From NCBI RefSeq assembly GCF_027270315.1, contig NZ_CP114413.1, positions 8,494,001 to 8,558,000 of the forward strand: a DNA stretch of 64,000 nucleotides, in the 5' to 3' direction. The notes under the pieces are model-generated. The model searched no databases. It had not been told where the DNA came from and saw nothing but the letters and a program-made list of their open reading frames with translations. A program made the position numbers and the translations under genes. The DNA comes from Streptomyces cinnabarinus. Lineage in GTDB: Bacteria; Actinomycetota; Actinomycetes; Streptomycetales; Streptomycetaceae. Positions 1-9,198 of this stretch are shown here, in pieces (positions within the stretch are counted from its first letter, which is position 1; each line of letters opens with the position of its first letter).

Positions 1-564
1 CGGAGGCCGGAGACGTACCCGTCCTGGACCACACGATGGCGACGTCTGCGCCAAGGCTCCCACGGCGAGGCCAGGATGGACTGGGTCGACTGTCACCAGG
101 ACATGCCCCCGGAGCAGTTCTTCGCCTGGCTTCAGCAACAGCAGGACCTGGCAGTGCTGGCCCTGCCGTTCAGCCCCGAGGCCACGGCGCGTCAGCATGT
201 GCTGGAGACGGCGTTGTACGCGGGCATCCCGGTTGCTGTCTGGACGCGTGCCGGATGCTCGGCGCGGTGCCGCCTCCGGGGCGCCCCGGGGCGGGACAGT
301 GCCCACGCCACCGAAGCCGAGTCCGCCGCGGGGGTGTGCGCCGGAGCCGCCTTCCGTCACGCCTTCGCCGCGGAACTCGCCCGCAGCAGCGTGCACGAGC
401 TGCCGGAGCTGATCATGAAGCTGCGCGTCGACGCCGTCACGTCAACCGGCCACTGCGGGGAGCAGGTCGTCCTGCTCTGGGACGATGCCACCCGCAAACT
501 GCCCGGTGACGGCCCCGCGCTGCGGTTCCCCGAGCACATCGCCCAAGGAGGGCAGCCGAGTTGA
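1..564 (+). CDS. VMAP-C domain protein, C-terminal end (5' truncated by window edge)
   Basis: The reading frame is open from base 1, so the gene begins upstream and only its last ~187 residues are visible. Its sequence parallels the end of the large protein at 1550-4573: a W-x3-RWR-x-L start, a stretch predicting buried beta strands (LAVLALPF), the block AGIPVAVWTR matching AGVPIMIWDR downstream, then a helix and a final VVLLWDD matching LVLLLDD. This is the C-terminal domain of vWA-MoxR-associated proteins (VMAP-C), described in bacterial conflict systems. The stop overlaps the TTG start of the ATPase, so the genes are translationally coupled. The N-terminal architecture (often an effector or protease-like module) cannot be seen. 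The family call rests on the internal similarity and operon context. Confidence 0.7.
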   Translation, partial: RRPETYPSWTTRWRRLRQGSHGEARMDWVDCHQDMPPEQFFAWLQQQQDLAVLALPFSPEATARQHVLETALYAGIPVAVWTRAGCSARCRLRGAPGRDSAHATEAESAAGVCAGAAFRHAFAAELARSSVHELPELIMKLRVDAVTSTGHCGEQVVLLWDDATRKLPGDGPALRFPEHIAQGGQPS

Positions 565-1553
565 CCGACTGGCGGATCTTCCAAGGAACGAACACACCCC
601 ACGACGGGATCAGCCGGCTCCCTCCACCACAGGCATGGCGCGCCTTCGACGGCGGTCCCCCCATCGCCGCCGAAGCGATCGAGTGGTCCCCCGTCGACCT
701 GGTGCGGGCGATGTTCTACCAGGCCGCCCCGGAGATCCTCGACCTGGTCAATGCCGCCCTGTACCTGCGCCGCCCCCTGCTCGTCAGCGGTAAGCCCGGT
801 GTCGGCAAGTCCAGCCTGGCGCTGGCCATCGCTCACGAACTCGGACTGGGCCCGGTGCTCCGGTGGCCCATCACCAGCCGCACCACCCTCAAGGACGGTC
901 TGTACACCTACGACGCGATTCGCCGTCTCCACGATGTCTCGACGGCCAAGCAGCAACAGGACGCCGAGACCGACATCGGCCGCTACATCACCCTCGGCCC
1001 GCTGGGCACCGCGCTGTTGCCCCGCGAACGCCCCCGCGTCCTGCTGATCGACGAGATCGACAAGAGCGACATCGACCTCCCCAACGACCTTCTCAACGTT
1101 TTCGAGGAGGGCGAGTTCACCATCCCCGAGCTGGAGCGGGCGGCCCGGGGCGAGCAGGCCGACGTCAGTGTCTCCACCGCCGACCGTGGCCCTGAGGGGG
1201 TTGTCGTGCACAGCGGGCGGGTCCGCTGCCGGGCCTTCCCGTTCGTCGTGCTCACCAGCAATCAGGAACGAGAGTTCCCACCCGCGTTCCTGCGCCGGTG
1301 CGTTCACCTGCAGATCCCGCCCCCGGACCACGACGAACTGATGCGGATCGTCGAAGCGAGGCTCGATCCGGAGATCAGCGCGGAGGCCGCCGCATTGGTG
1401 ACCACGTTCCTGCGTCGACGCGACGCGAGTGACCTCGCCACTGACCACCTGCTGAACGCCCTGTACCTGACCTTCCACGCCGCCCGCGGCGGAGGCGACC
1501 GAGAGCAGCTCGCGCAACAGCTGCTCGGTCACCTTCCCCCCACGGCCCCATGA
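561..1553 (+). CDS. MoxR-like AAA+ ATPase
   Basis: 330 residues. Walker A GKPGVGKS lies at residues 77-84, Walker B VLLIDEIDKSD around 160-170 (D164/E165), sensor-1-like VVLTSNQEREFPPAFLRRC follows, and a helical lid ends the protein. This is the MoxR class of AAA+ ATPases, which act as chaperone-like remodelers usually paired with von Willebrand A (vWA) proteins. The start is TTG at 561, overlapping the upstream stop (TTGA) with an AAGGAGGG ribosome site just before it. The end overlaps the ATG of the next gene by 4 nt. Position between two VMAP-type genes fits the NTPase core of a vWA-MoxR-VMAP conflict system. The assignment to MoxR is strong; the exact role is inferred. Confidence 0.9.
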   Translation: MTDWRIFQGTNTPHDGISRLPPPQAWRAFDGGPPIAAEAIEWSPVDLVRAMFYQAAPEILDLVNAALYLRRPLLVSGKPGVGKSSLALAIAHELGLGPVLRWPITSRTTLKDGLYTYDAIRRLHDVSTAKQQQDAETDIGRYITLGPLGTALLPRERPRVLLIDEIDKSDIDLPNDLLNVFEEGEFTIPELERAARGEQADVSVSTADRGPEGVVVHSGRVRCRAFPFVVLTSNQEREFPPAFLRRCVHLQIPPPDHDELMRIVEARLDPEISAEAAALVTTFLRRRDASDLATDHLLNALYLTFHAARGGGDREQLAQQLLGHLPPTAP

Positions 1554-4500
1554 CGCCCGACTTCGACCGCGTTCTCACCGCCCTTGAGGGGATCGGGGTC
1601 GATCCGACCGCACGAGAGGCGGCGGAAGCGCTGTGGCTCGCCACACACATCGCTCAGTCCGCGACCGGACACGTCGATCACCCCCAGCGCCCGCCCGCGC
1701 AGGGCAGTGACAAACCCGGCCCGGTGGCCCACGCGCCAGGGCGGATCGACGCGGTCACACCCGCCACCCTGCACGCCTCCACCACCGGCGTTGCCACCAC
1801 TGGGGCCGGTCCGGGCCCCACTCGCGCTGTTGCCGTCCGGGTGGCCGATGCCCCCGCCCTCACGCACGAGCTCGACCTCCTGCGAGCTCTTCGGCCGCTG
1901 AAGCGCAGAGTCCCTTCCCGGCAGCGGGTACTCCTCGACGAGACGGCCACCGCCGAGCGCAGCGCGGAGGAACGGCTGTTCCTCCCGGCCACACACCCCG
2001 AGCCGGAGCGCTGGCTCAGCCTCGCCCTGGTGATGGAGACGGGTCCCACCATGGTCGTGTGGCACTCCCTCGTACGAGAGCTCACGGCGCTGCTCCAGCG
2101 AACGGGCGCATTCCGGGACATCCGCCTCTGGCACCTTCATCCCACCCCCGACGGGTCGGCGGGTCTCCACCCGCAGGCGGTGCCCACGAGCCCGCTCCAC
2201 AGTCCCCGCGAGATCCTCGATCCGACCGGACGGCAAGCGATCTGGTGTGTCAGTGACTGTGTATCGGCTCTCTGGCGGGACGGCCGCGCCGATCGCCTGC
2301 TCGAACTGTGGGGGCGCGGGGGCCCGTTGGCGCTGATCCAACCGCTTCCGCAACGGCTCTGGCGCCGCACCGGGCTCCCTCTGGAGGAAGTACGACTGCA
2401 CAGCGGTATACCAGGTCTCCCCAACACACGTCTGCGTACCGCCCGGTCCGGCAGCGCTGCCCTGCTGAGCGGACCTGTCACAGGGACACCGGTGCCAGTC
2501 CTCGAACTCGACCCGTCGTGGCTCGGGTTGTGGACCCGCTTGATCACGGCCACCGCCCCGGGCGGCGTCCCGGCCGTCGTGACGACGACGGGCCGCCCCC
2601 GGGACGGTGGCACACTGCCCGACGGCGCCGTAGCCGCCACCGGCGACCCACTGGGCCTGGTCCGTGCCTTTCGCGCACATGCCTCTCCCCAGGCCTACCG
2701 CCTCGCCGGCTACTTGGCCACGGTCCCCCTCACCCTCCCGGTCATGCGGCTCGTCCAGCGCGTCATGCTCCCCGAGTCACGCCCCGCCCACCTGGCCGAG
2801 GTGCTCCTGAGCGGCCTCCTCCACCGCGCGCGCCACGACTTCGTCAGCCCCGAGTACCGCTTCGTCGACGGAGTCCCAGAGGTCCTGGAGAGCACGGTCA
2901 GGCGCTCCGACTCCCGTCGTGTGCGCGACGAGGTCTCGGCCTATCTGACAGCCCATGCGGGCGACGCCAGGGACACACCGGCCTTCGCCGTGCTTCCCTC
3001 AGGGCAGGGGAACGTCACCCTGCCCGCCCCTGGGCCGTCCTTCGCGCGGATAGGCCTGCGTGACACCTCGGTCAGCTCCGGCTCTGGACCTGCCGCGGTC
3101 CGAGGCGAAAGTGGACCGCGAGGTGTGCGCGAGTTGCTGGTCAAAAGAATCGCGGATGTCGTGCAATCCTCGCTATCGGTGAGGCACAGCACCTCTCGGA
3201 GCCTGCTGGTCTCGATGTTGGAGTCGGAGCTCGGGCTTCCCCTGGCGCTGCCGGAGAATCCGCTGTGGGTCTGGGCGCATGATCTGGTGAGAACCTGCAC
3301 GGAGCAGCCGGACGGGCTCGGCTATCTGGTGCGGTGCCTGCAATACATCGAGCAGGAGTCGTCGGCCGTCACCGCCCTGTGGCCGCTGTGGGACGAGTGG
3401 GAAGCGTTCCAGTTCTTCGACCACGCCGATCTGTACGTCCTTCGACCAGTCCTGGACAGGGTGACAGGCCGCACAAAACTGACGGCGTTCGCGAGGCGAG
3501 CGAGCCGATCGCGGGTCCAGGAGCTCCCGTTGTGGTGCGAGACCGGATGGCACGTCTTTCTCCGGCTGGCCGGCGAGGCCACTCACGCCGGTGAACTGCC
3601 ACCCAGCCTGGCCTTCCTGGTGTTGGTGGCGGACCGTATGACGAACGAAGGGCAATCGACGGACGCTCTGCTTCTACGCCGCTTCAATCGCCAACAGGCG
3701 TCTTCCCTGGGAGCGGAGGTGCAACTGGCCGACTGGGACCGTCGGGAATTCTCGCAGTGGACGCCCCGCCGTGCCTACCGGTCGTTGCTTGTCCAGTTCG
3801 AGCCGGACCGGGTCGAGACAGACGGCTATTACCTCTCGCACTGGCGGCAGGCCGATCTGGAGGGTTGGCACCCTGTCCACGGTGGGACCGATCGGCACAG
3901 CCGGGAGGAGCTGCCGGAGGCAGTGCGCAGCGTTGTCCGAGCGATGGAAGAGCAGTGGTTCGATGTGCGGGAGCCGGTGAACCTGGAATTCGTCCTTCCG
4001 TGGGAGTTGCTCAACGAACCGGTCGAGTGGTGGCTGAAGGATGGGGAACACCCCGATCCGACCCCGCTGGCTCTGGACCATTCTGTGGTGGTGCGCAGCC
4101 TGGAGCGGATGGGGCGGGGGGCCTGGCACCGGCCCTGGTTCACAAAGTGGCGTCAGCTGACGGAACGCCCCGAACGAAGCCACGCATTTTGGAGCCGTAC
4201 AGGGGGAGATGACAGCTACCCCTTCCATCTGGAGCGGGAACTCAAGGAGGACAGCAACGCGGTATGTCTGGTGCTCAGTGCACCGCCCGGCGACGATTCC
4301 GGAGCCGACCGTCGAGAGGTGCTCGCTGGGCTCCGGGCGGGTGTACCCATCATGATCTGGGACCGCCGTGGTCTCATGGACGCGGCCTTCTCCCATGCAG
4401 TTGCGGAACTCGTCGAAGACCTTCGCCCCGACAGGCTCATGCAGCGAGTCACCAAATTGCGCTACGAGGCACTGGCATTGGGGCCGGAGGCATGGGACAG

Positions 4501-4573
4501 CCACGTCGGCCGCCACCTGGTACTCCTGCTCGATGATCCGGAGCGACGGCCCGGCCCGCCTGGTCCCGTTTGA
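1550..4573 (+). CDS. SAV_2336-type vWA-like / EAD-like / VMAP-C fusion protein
   Basis: 1007 residues, probably cytoplasmic (no signal or membrane segment seen). Residues ~97-480 resemble the SAV_2336 N-terminal family. The block LALVMETGPTMVVW sits where a vWA domain would carry its DxSxS metal site, which here looks degenerate. Residues ~524-725 contain ALWPLWDEWEAF, ELPLWCETGWHVFL and LPPSLAFL, which recur in the caspase protein at 26685-28148. This is probably an effector-associated domain (EAD) plus linker. Residues ~742-1007 form a VMAP-C domain like the one ending at 564. ATGA overlap couples it to the MoxR ATPase. The family predicts an adaptor that senses a threat and recruits an effector through EAD-EAD contacts. 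Domain borders are by eye, and the vWA relation is an inference. Confidence 0.75.
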   Translation: MTPDFDRVLTALEGIGVDPTAREAAEALWLATHIAQSATGHVDHPQRPPAQGSDKPGPVAHAPGRIDAVTPATLHASTTGVATTGAGPGPTRAVAVRVADAPALTHELDLLRALRPLKRRVPSRQRVLLDETATAERSAEERLFLPATHPEPERWLSLALVMETGPTMVVWHSLVRELTALLQRTGAFRDIRLWHLHPTPDGSAGLHPQAVPTSPLHSPREILDPTGRQAIWCVSDCVSALWRDGRADRLLELWGRGGPLALIQPLPQRLWRRTGLPLEEVRLHSGIPGLPNTRLRTARSGSAALLSGPVTGTPVPVLELDPSWLGLWTRLITATAPGGVPAVVTTTGRPRDGGTLPDGAVAATGDPLGLVRAFRAHASPQAYRLAGYLATVPLTLPVMRLVQRVMLPESRPAHLAEVLLSGLLHRARHDFVSPEYRFVDGVPEVLESTVRRSDSRRVRDEVSAYLTAHAGDARDTPAFAVLPSGQGNVTLPAPGPSFARIGLRDTSVSSGSGPAAVRGESGPRGVRELLVKRIADVVQSSLSVRHSTSRSLLVSMLESELGLPLALPENPLWVWAHDLVRTCTEQPDGLGYLVRCLQYIEQESSAVTALWPLWDEWEAFQFFDHADLYVLRPVLDRVTGRTKLTAFARRASRSRVQELPLWCETGWHVFLRLAGEATHAGELPPSLAFLVLVADRMTNEGQSTDALLLRRFNRQQASSLGAEVQLADWDRREFSQWTPRRAYRSLLVQFEPDRVETDGYYLSHWRQADLEGWHPVHGGTDRHSREELPEAVRSVVRAMEEQWFDVREPVNLEFVLPWELLNEPVEWWLKDGEHPDPTPLALDHSVVVRSLERMGRGAWHRPWFTKWRQLTERPERSHAFWSRTGGDDSYPFHLERELKEDSNAVCLVLSAPPGDDSGADRREVLAGLRAGVPIMIWDRRGLMDAAFSHAVAELVEDLRPDRLMQRVTKLRYEALALGPEAWDSHVGRHLVLLLDDPERRPGPPGPV

Positions 4574-4616
4574 GCCGATCCCCTTGTCCAGCAAGGAAGT
4601 TGTTACCGTTCCGATC

Positions 4617-5852
4617 ATGCCCCGCCTGCTGGACGTCCCCGGGTACCCGCGCTTCTGGACCGCTTCCGCGGTGTCGGCTTTCGGGTCGCAGATTTCGGGG
4701 CTGGCTCTTCAGATTCTCACTGCGGTGACGTTGAGTGCCTCGGCGACCGAGGTGGGCGTCGTGAATGCCGCGCGGTGGCTGCCGTATCTGCTCTTCGGGC
4801 TGCTGGCCGGGGTGTTGGTGGACCGTTGTCGGCGCAAGCCGGTGATGGTGGGCACGGATCTCGCGCGGGCTGTCCTGCTGGCCGCGATACCGGTGCTGTA
4901 CGCGCTGGACCGGCTCGGCATCACCACGCTGTGTCTGTGCGTGTTCGCCGTGGGGCTGATGAGCCTGTTGTTCGAGGCGGCGAGCCAGTCCTACGTTCCT
5001 CAGTTGGTGCCGAGGGAGCTGCTCAACGCGGGGTACGCGCGGACCGAGCAGGCCAGTGCGGTGGCCGGTTCGACCGGGCCGCTGATCGCCGGGGTGCTGA
5101 TCAAGTACTTGGGGGCGCCGCTCGCCGTGCTGCTGGACGCGCTCACCTATCTCGTCTCCGGGCTGCTGCTCGCGTCCGTCAAGGCCGATGACCCCGCCCC
5201 CGAGCGTGGCACGCGGCGCGGTGTGGGCAAGGAACTGAGTGAAGGGGTGGCCTGGGTCTACCGGCACCGCACCCTGGCACCCATCGCGCTGACCTCGCAC
5301 GCGATGCTGCTGTTCAACACCATGGTGAGCACGGTGTTCGTGGTCTTCGCCCTGCGCGAGCTGAGGATCGGCGACTTCGGTCTCGGCGTGACCTACGCCT
5401 GTGCCGGGGTGGGCGCGGTGCTCGGCGGCGCGCTGTCCGGGCGGGTGCTCGCCAGGTTCGACGTCGGCGTCACGCTGATCGCCTTCCGGGTGCTGGCCGC
5501 GGTCGGCTGGCTGCCCATCGTCCTTGCCGGGCGGGGGAGTTGGGCGCTGCCGTCGGTGGCACTGGCGTTCTTCCTGGTGTCGTTGGCCATCGGCGTCGAG
5601 AGCCCGGTGGAGGTGAGCTATCGGCAGCAGGTCACGCCCGACGCGCTGCGCGGCCGGATGAACGCCACGATCCGGTCGTTCAACTGGGGCATGGTCGCGG
5701 TGGGCGCACCGCTCGGGGGCGTCCTGGCCGACCAGGTGAGCTATCGGTTCGCCCTGGGGGTGGGGTTCTCGGGGGCCGTGGCGCAGGCGGGGGTGCTGGC
5801 GTTCTCCCGGGTGCGGGAGGCGCGGGGAGCGGACGCTTCGGCAGGTGTTTGA
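4617..5852 (+). CDS. MFS transporter (MFS_3/EntS-like exporter)
   Basis: 411 residues with about eleven or twelve hydrophobic segments and the MFS loop motif GVLVDRCRRKPVM between the second and third helices. The shape matches the major facilitator exporters of the enterobactin-exporter-like (MFS_3) type common in actinomycetes. The frame is open further upstream to 4368, but that part is antisense-like overlap with the VMAP gene. The ATG at 4617 starts directly before the first helix (MPRLLDVPGYPRFW) and an AAGGAAG sits 17 nt upstream, rather far for a ribosome site. It follows the conflict operon by 43 nt in the same direction, so read-through is possible, but nothing links the functions. 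Substrate unknown. Confidence 0.85.
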   Translation: MPRLLDVPGYPRFWTASAVSAFGSQISGLALQILTAVTLSASATEVGVVNAARWLPYLLFGLLAGVLVDRCRRKPVMVGTDLARAVLLAAIPVLYALDRLGITTLCLCVFAVGLMSLLFEAASQSYVPQLVPRELLNAGYARTEQASAVAGSTGPLIAGVLIKYLGAPLAVLLDALTYLVSGLLLASVKADDPAPERGTRRGVGKELSEGVAWVYRHRTLAPIALTSHAMLLFNTMVSTVFVVFALRELRIGDFGLGVTYACAGVGAVLGGALSGRVLARFDVGVTLIAFRVLAAVGWLPIVLAGRGSWALPSVALAFFLVSLAIGVESPVEVSYRQQVTPDALRGRMNATIRSFNWGMVAVGAPLGGVLADQVSYRFALGVGFSGAVAQAGVLAFSRVREARGADASAGV

Positions 5853-6004
5853 GGGGCGCGGGGTGGATCCTGCGGCCGGTGTCTGAGGCGCGTCAAGGTC
5901 GGCGGTGGGTGCGTCAGGATCCCGTCAGGAGAGATCCGGGGCAGTTCAGGGGCGGGCATAGCGTCAGAGCGCGAACTCCCGGAACCACTCGTCGGAGGAA
6001 TCCC

Positions 6005-6370
6005 ATGACGGAGCTGCTGTACGCCGAAGACCCCGAACCGTCCGATCGATCCCCGGCCGGACCCCTGCTCGTACCGGTCCGGCCGGGACCGTCAGGATGT
6101 GCGGCCCGCCTCTTCCGTACTCCCCTCGGTGACCGTACGGCCGTCGCCTTCACCTCCGAGGAGCGGCTGATCGGCACCCTCGGCCCCGAGCAGCCCTGGA
6201 TCAGACTCGCCGAGCCCGCGCTGCGGACGCTCGTCTCCCCGCTCGGCGTCACCACCGTCACCGTGGACCCCACCTTCTCCGCACCGGCTCCCCGGCCGGT
6301 CGGACCCGTCGCCCAGGCACCCGTACCGGCCGTGGCGGGGCGGATCACCCGAGAGGGGACCGCGCGATGA
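6005..6370 (+). CDS. SAV_915-type / SseB-like hypothetical protein
   Basis: 121 residues. The core LVPVRPG...RLFRTPLGDRTAVAFTSEERL...IRLAEPALRTLVSPLGVTTVTVDP resembles the small SAV_915 family of Streptomyces, which has an SseB-like fold. No catalytic motif is visible. A strong GGAGGAA ribosome site precedes the ATG at 6005. The stop overlaps the ATG of the diaminopimelate-decarboxylase-like gene by 4 nt, so the two are translated together. The 150 bp upstream (5853-6004) holds no gene and probably carries the promoter. Function is unknown. Confidence 0.65.
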   Translation: MTELLYAEDPEPSDRSPAGPLLVPVRPGPSGCAARLFRTPLGDRTAVAFTSEERLIGTLGPEQPWIRLAEPALRTLVSPLGVTTVTVDPTFSAPAPRPVGPVAQAPVPAVAGRITREGTAR

Positions 6371-7697
6371 CCGCCGTACAGGAGTCCGCCCCCGCCCTGG
6401 GCGACCGGCTGTCCGTCTGGCCCGCCGCCACCACGGAAGCCCGGCCGGGCGAGCTCGCCGTCGCCGGAGTGCCGCTCGCGGAGATCGCCGACCGGTTCGG
6501 CACCCCGGTGTACATCCTGGCCGAGGACGAGGTGCGTGAGCGGTGCCGTATGTACCGGAGTGTCTTCCCGGACGCCGAAGTCCTGTACGCGGCCAAGGCG
6601 TTCCTCTGCCGCGCCGTGCTCCACTGGGTGGAGGAGGAGGGCCTCGGGCTCGATGTCTGCTCCGCCGGAGAGATGGAGCTGGCGGTCACCACCGGCTTCC
6701 CGCCCGAGCGGATCGTGCTGCACGGCAACGCCAAGTCGCCGCAGGACCTGGCCACCGCGCTGCGCCTCGGCGTCGGCCGTGTCGTGATCGACAGCCCGTC
6801 CGAGATCGCCCGGCTGGCGGCCGCCGTCGGGCCCGGCGGACATCAGAAGGTCATGGTCCGGGTCGTGCCCGGCGTCAGCGCGGGCGGCCACGAGAAGATC
6901 CGTACCGGTACCGAGAACCAGAAGTTCGGGCTGTCCATCGCCGACGGGTACGCCCAGCACGCCATCGCCCGGATCCTGGACCAGCCCCAGCTCGAACTGA
7001 CCGGCCTGCACTGCCACTTGGGCTCGCAGATCACCAGCGAGAAGCCGTATCTGGCCGCCGTCCGGCGCATGGTCGGGCTGATGTCGCGCCTGTATGAGCA
7101 GCACGGCCTGGTATGCCCGAACTCGACCTGGGCGGCGGCCACGGCATCGCCTACCGGCCCGGTGAACCCTCCCTGGACCTCACGCGGTTGGCCCGCAAGG
7201 TGCGGACGGAGCTGCACGCGGCGTGCGCGGCGGCGGGGCTGACCGTGCCCCGGCTGATCATCGAGCCGGGGCGGGCCGTCGTGGGACCGGCGGGCGTCGC
7301 GCTGTACCGCGTGCTGGCGGTGAAGCGCGGTGGTGAGCAGGTCTTCGTCGCCGTCGACGGCGGTATGAGCGACAACCCGCGACCGGCGCTGTACGGCGTG
7401 CGGTACGCGCCCCGGCTGGTCGGCCGCCGCGGCAGTGCGACCTCGGCACGGGTGACCGTGGTGGGCAGGCACTGCGAGGCGGGCGATGTGCTCGCGGCGG
7501 ACGCGGAACTCCCCGACGACATACGCCCGGGAGACCTGCTCGCCGTACCCGTGGCCGGTGCGTATCACCTGTCCATGGCGTCCGCGTACAACCTCGTCGG
7601 CCGTCCCCCGGTGGCCGCCGTCCGTGCCGGGCACGCCCGGCTGCTGGTTCGTCGGGAGTCGCTGGACGACATCCGCAGCCGTGACGTGGGTCTGTAG
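6367..7697 (+). pseudogene. lysA: Diaminopimelate decarboxylase-like gene, split by a single-base frameshift
   Basis: The first part (6367 to about 7115) carries the PLP-lysine motif YAAKAFLCRA, the glycine-rich HGNAKS region and LHCHLGSQI of fold-III PLP decarboxylases. The second part, in another frame from about 7110, resumes with LDLGGGHGIAY, EPGRAVVG, the GRHCEAGDVL block (C-E-x-x-D active-site motif) and GAYHLSMASAYN. Together they make one near full-length enzyme (~440 residues) that decarboxylates meso-diaminopimelate to lysine. The break falls in GGCCTGGTATGCCCGAAC, where GTG ATG CCC would be expected, so one base seems to be missing. It is either a recent pseudogene or a sequencing error. 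A separate second gene starting at 7113 is unlikely because it would lack half the barrel. Confidence 0.8.
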
Positions 7698-7707
7698 CCG
7701 GGACCGC

Positions 7708-8730
7708 TCACCCCTCGGCGCGGACGAAGACCGGCTTGAGGTGCTTCTCCGGGAGCGCGCTCGGCAGGTCCTCCCAGTCGATGACGTCGGAGACCACCTT
7801 CTCGGGAGCGACCGTGCCGGAGGCGGCGAGGGCGAGGGCGTCGGGGATGTGGGCGCGGACGTTGTCGCGGGCGATGCGCAGGGTGACGCCGGTGAGGTAC
7901 ATGTCGAGCAGAGGGAGTTCGCCGGGGCGGAAGTGGTTGCCCGCGCTCTCGCAGATCCCTTCCGGGGCAAGGGACTTGACGGTACGGGCGAGCTGGTCGA
8001 CGCGGCCGGTGGCCTCCACGGCGATGTCGAAGCCGCCCTGCCTCGCCGGTTCGAGGGCCTCGACGGCTTCGGCGGTGGCGGCCCCGAAGCCCTCCGCCAG
8101 AGCTCGGTGGGCGGGGTCGGGATCGACGTAGAGCACGTCCGAGGCGCCGAGCGCACGGGCGATGTCGCACACGTACAGTCCGATGCTGCCCCGGGCGACG
8201 ACGAGGACCCGGGCGCCGGGACGCGCCCTGAGGTGCGGGGCGACCAGCCGCCAGGCCAGGGACCAGTTGTCGCTGGCGGAGGCCATGGCGACCGGGTCGA
8301 GACCGGCGGGCAGCGGTACGAGCATGGCGTCGGCGTACGGCACGCGGACCAGGTCGGAGAAGAGGCCGCCCCAACTGCCGCCGATCGGGGCGCCGTACAT
8401 CGCCATGTACGGCACGCTCGCGCAGTGTGCGGTCAGGCCCTGCCGACAGCGGTCGCAGGTACCGCAGTTGATGGACCAGGGCACCACGACCAGATCGCCG
8501 GGGGCGACGGCGGTGACGTCGGCACCGGTCTCGACGACGCGGGCGACGCACTCGTGGCCGAGCGCGAAGGGGGGTTCTATGAAACCGTGACCGGCCAGGA
8601 TGGAGGAGTCGACATCGCAGGGTGTGGCGGCGACGGGGGCGACGATCGCCTCCTGGTCGGAGCGGAGCCCGGGGTCGGGGACCTCGCGCCATTCGACGGT
8701 GCGGCGGGCGACGTAGGTCAGTTCACGCAT
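7708..8730 (-). CDS. Zinc-dependent alcohol dehydrogenase (MDR family)
   Basis: 340 residues of the medium-chain dehydrogenase type. The catalytic-zinc region has ATPCDVD and GHECVARV, the structural-zinc lobe has the four cysteines of CGTCDRCRQGLTAHC, and the cofactor fold follows (VLVVARGSIGLYVCDIA, in which the usual GxGxxG is altered to ARGSIG). It oxidises an alcohol or reduces an aldehyde with NAD(P); the substrate is not evident. The ATG at 8730 was chosen because the open frame beyond it overlaps the tautomerase gene. The upstream gene ends 8 nt inside this one, so both form one operon transcribed leftwards from the operator region at 9199-9251. Confidence 0.85.
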   Translation of the reverse strand: MRELTYVARRTVEWREVPDPGLRSDQEAIVAPVAATPCDVDSSILAGHGFIEPPFALGHECVARVVETGADVTAVAPGDLVVVPWSINCGTCDRCRQGLTAHCASVPYMAMYGAPIGGSWGGLFSDLVRVPYADAMLVPLPAGLDPVAMASASDNWSLAWRLVAPHLRARPGARVLVVARGSIGLYVCDIARALGASDVLYVDPDPAHRALAEGFGAATAEAVEALEPARQGGFDIAVEATGRVDQLARTVKSLAPEGICESAGNHFRPGELPLLDMYLTGVTLRIARDNVRAHIPDALALAASGTVAPEKVVSDVIDWEDLPSALPEKHLKPVFVRAEG

Positions 8731-9154
8731 CGGCCCGCTGTCCCTTCGCCAGGGCGACGAGATCGGCGTACCGGACGACGGAGCCGCCGGCGCCCCAGGT
8801 GCCGTCGGGCTGCTCGTGCACCAGCACCCACACCCGAAGCGCCTCTTCGGCACCGAGCCCGGCGGCGCCCAGCACCGTCCGCGTCGCCTCTTCGACGAGC
8901 CCGGCCTTACGCCGCTCGGACACGGCACCCTGCGGCACGGTGACCTCCACCAGGAAGCGCGGTTCCTCGTCCTCGGCGGTCACCTGGGCGCCCTCCGGCA
9001 GCTCGACGAGATAGCTCCACGCCTGCCCCCGGAAGAACGCGGTGTCCGGCGCCCCCTCCCACCGCAGCAGCACCGCGGCGAGCTCCCGCTGCACCCCGCG
9101 ACGCCCCTCCTCGGTCAGTGAACCAACAGGCGCAGTAAGCCTGATCATCGGCAT
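8723..9154 (-). CDS. Tautomerase-family protein (4-oxalocrotonate tautomerase-like)
   Basis: 143 residues. Of three possible starts (GTG 9160, ATG 9154, ATG 9148) the one at 9154 gives MPMIRLTAP, placing proline at position 2 so that it becomes the N-terminal catalytic base after methionine removal, as in the tautomerase superfamily. A GGGGAGAGG ribosome site fits this start. The protein looks like two fused beta-alpha-beta units (PMIRLTAPVGSL and RFLVEVTVPQGAVSERRKAGLVEE), typical of longer family members. The 3' end overlaps the alcohol dehydrogenase start by 8 nt. It probably isomerises a small enol/keto acid or detoxifies an aldehyde together with the dehydrogenase; this is inferred. Confidence 0.75.
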   Translation of the reverse strand: MPMIRLTAPVGSLTEEGRRGVQRELAAVLLRWEGAPDTAFFRGQAWSYLVELPEGAQVTAEDEEPRFLVEVTVPQGAVSERRKAGLVEEATRTVLGAAGLGAEEALRVWVLVHEQPDGTWGAGGSVVRYADLVALAKGQRADA

Positions 9155-9198
9155 GAGCACACCTCTCCCCTCGGGCCCGGCAGACAGGCCACCGGCGT

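Noticed and set aside
4368..4616. N-terminal extension of the MFS transporter
   Set aside because: It overlaps the end of the VMAP gene in another phase and has no membrane-like sequence.
7113..7697. Separate gene starting at ATG 7113
   Set aside because: It contains only the C-terminal half of a PLP decarboxylase and continues the upstream half in order; a frameshift explains it better.
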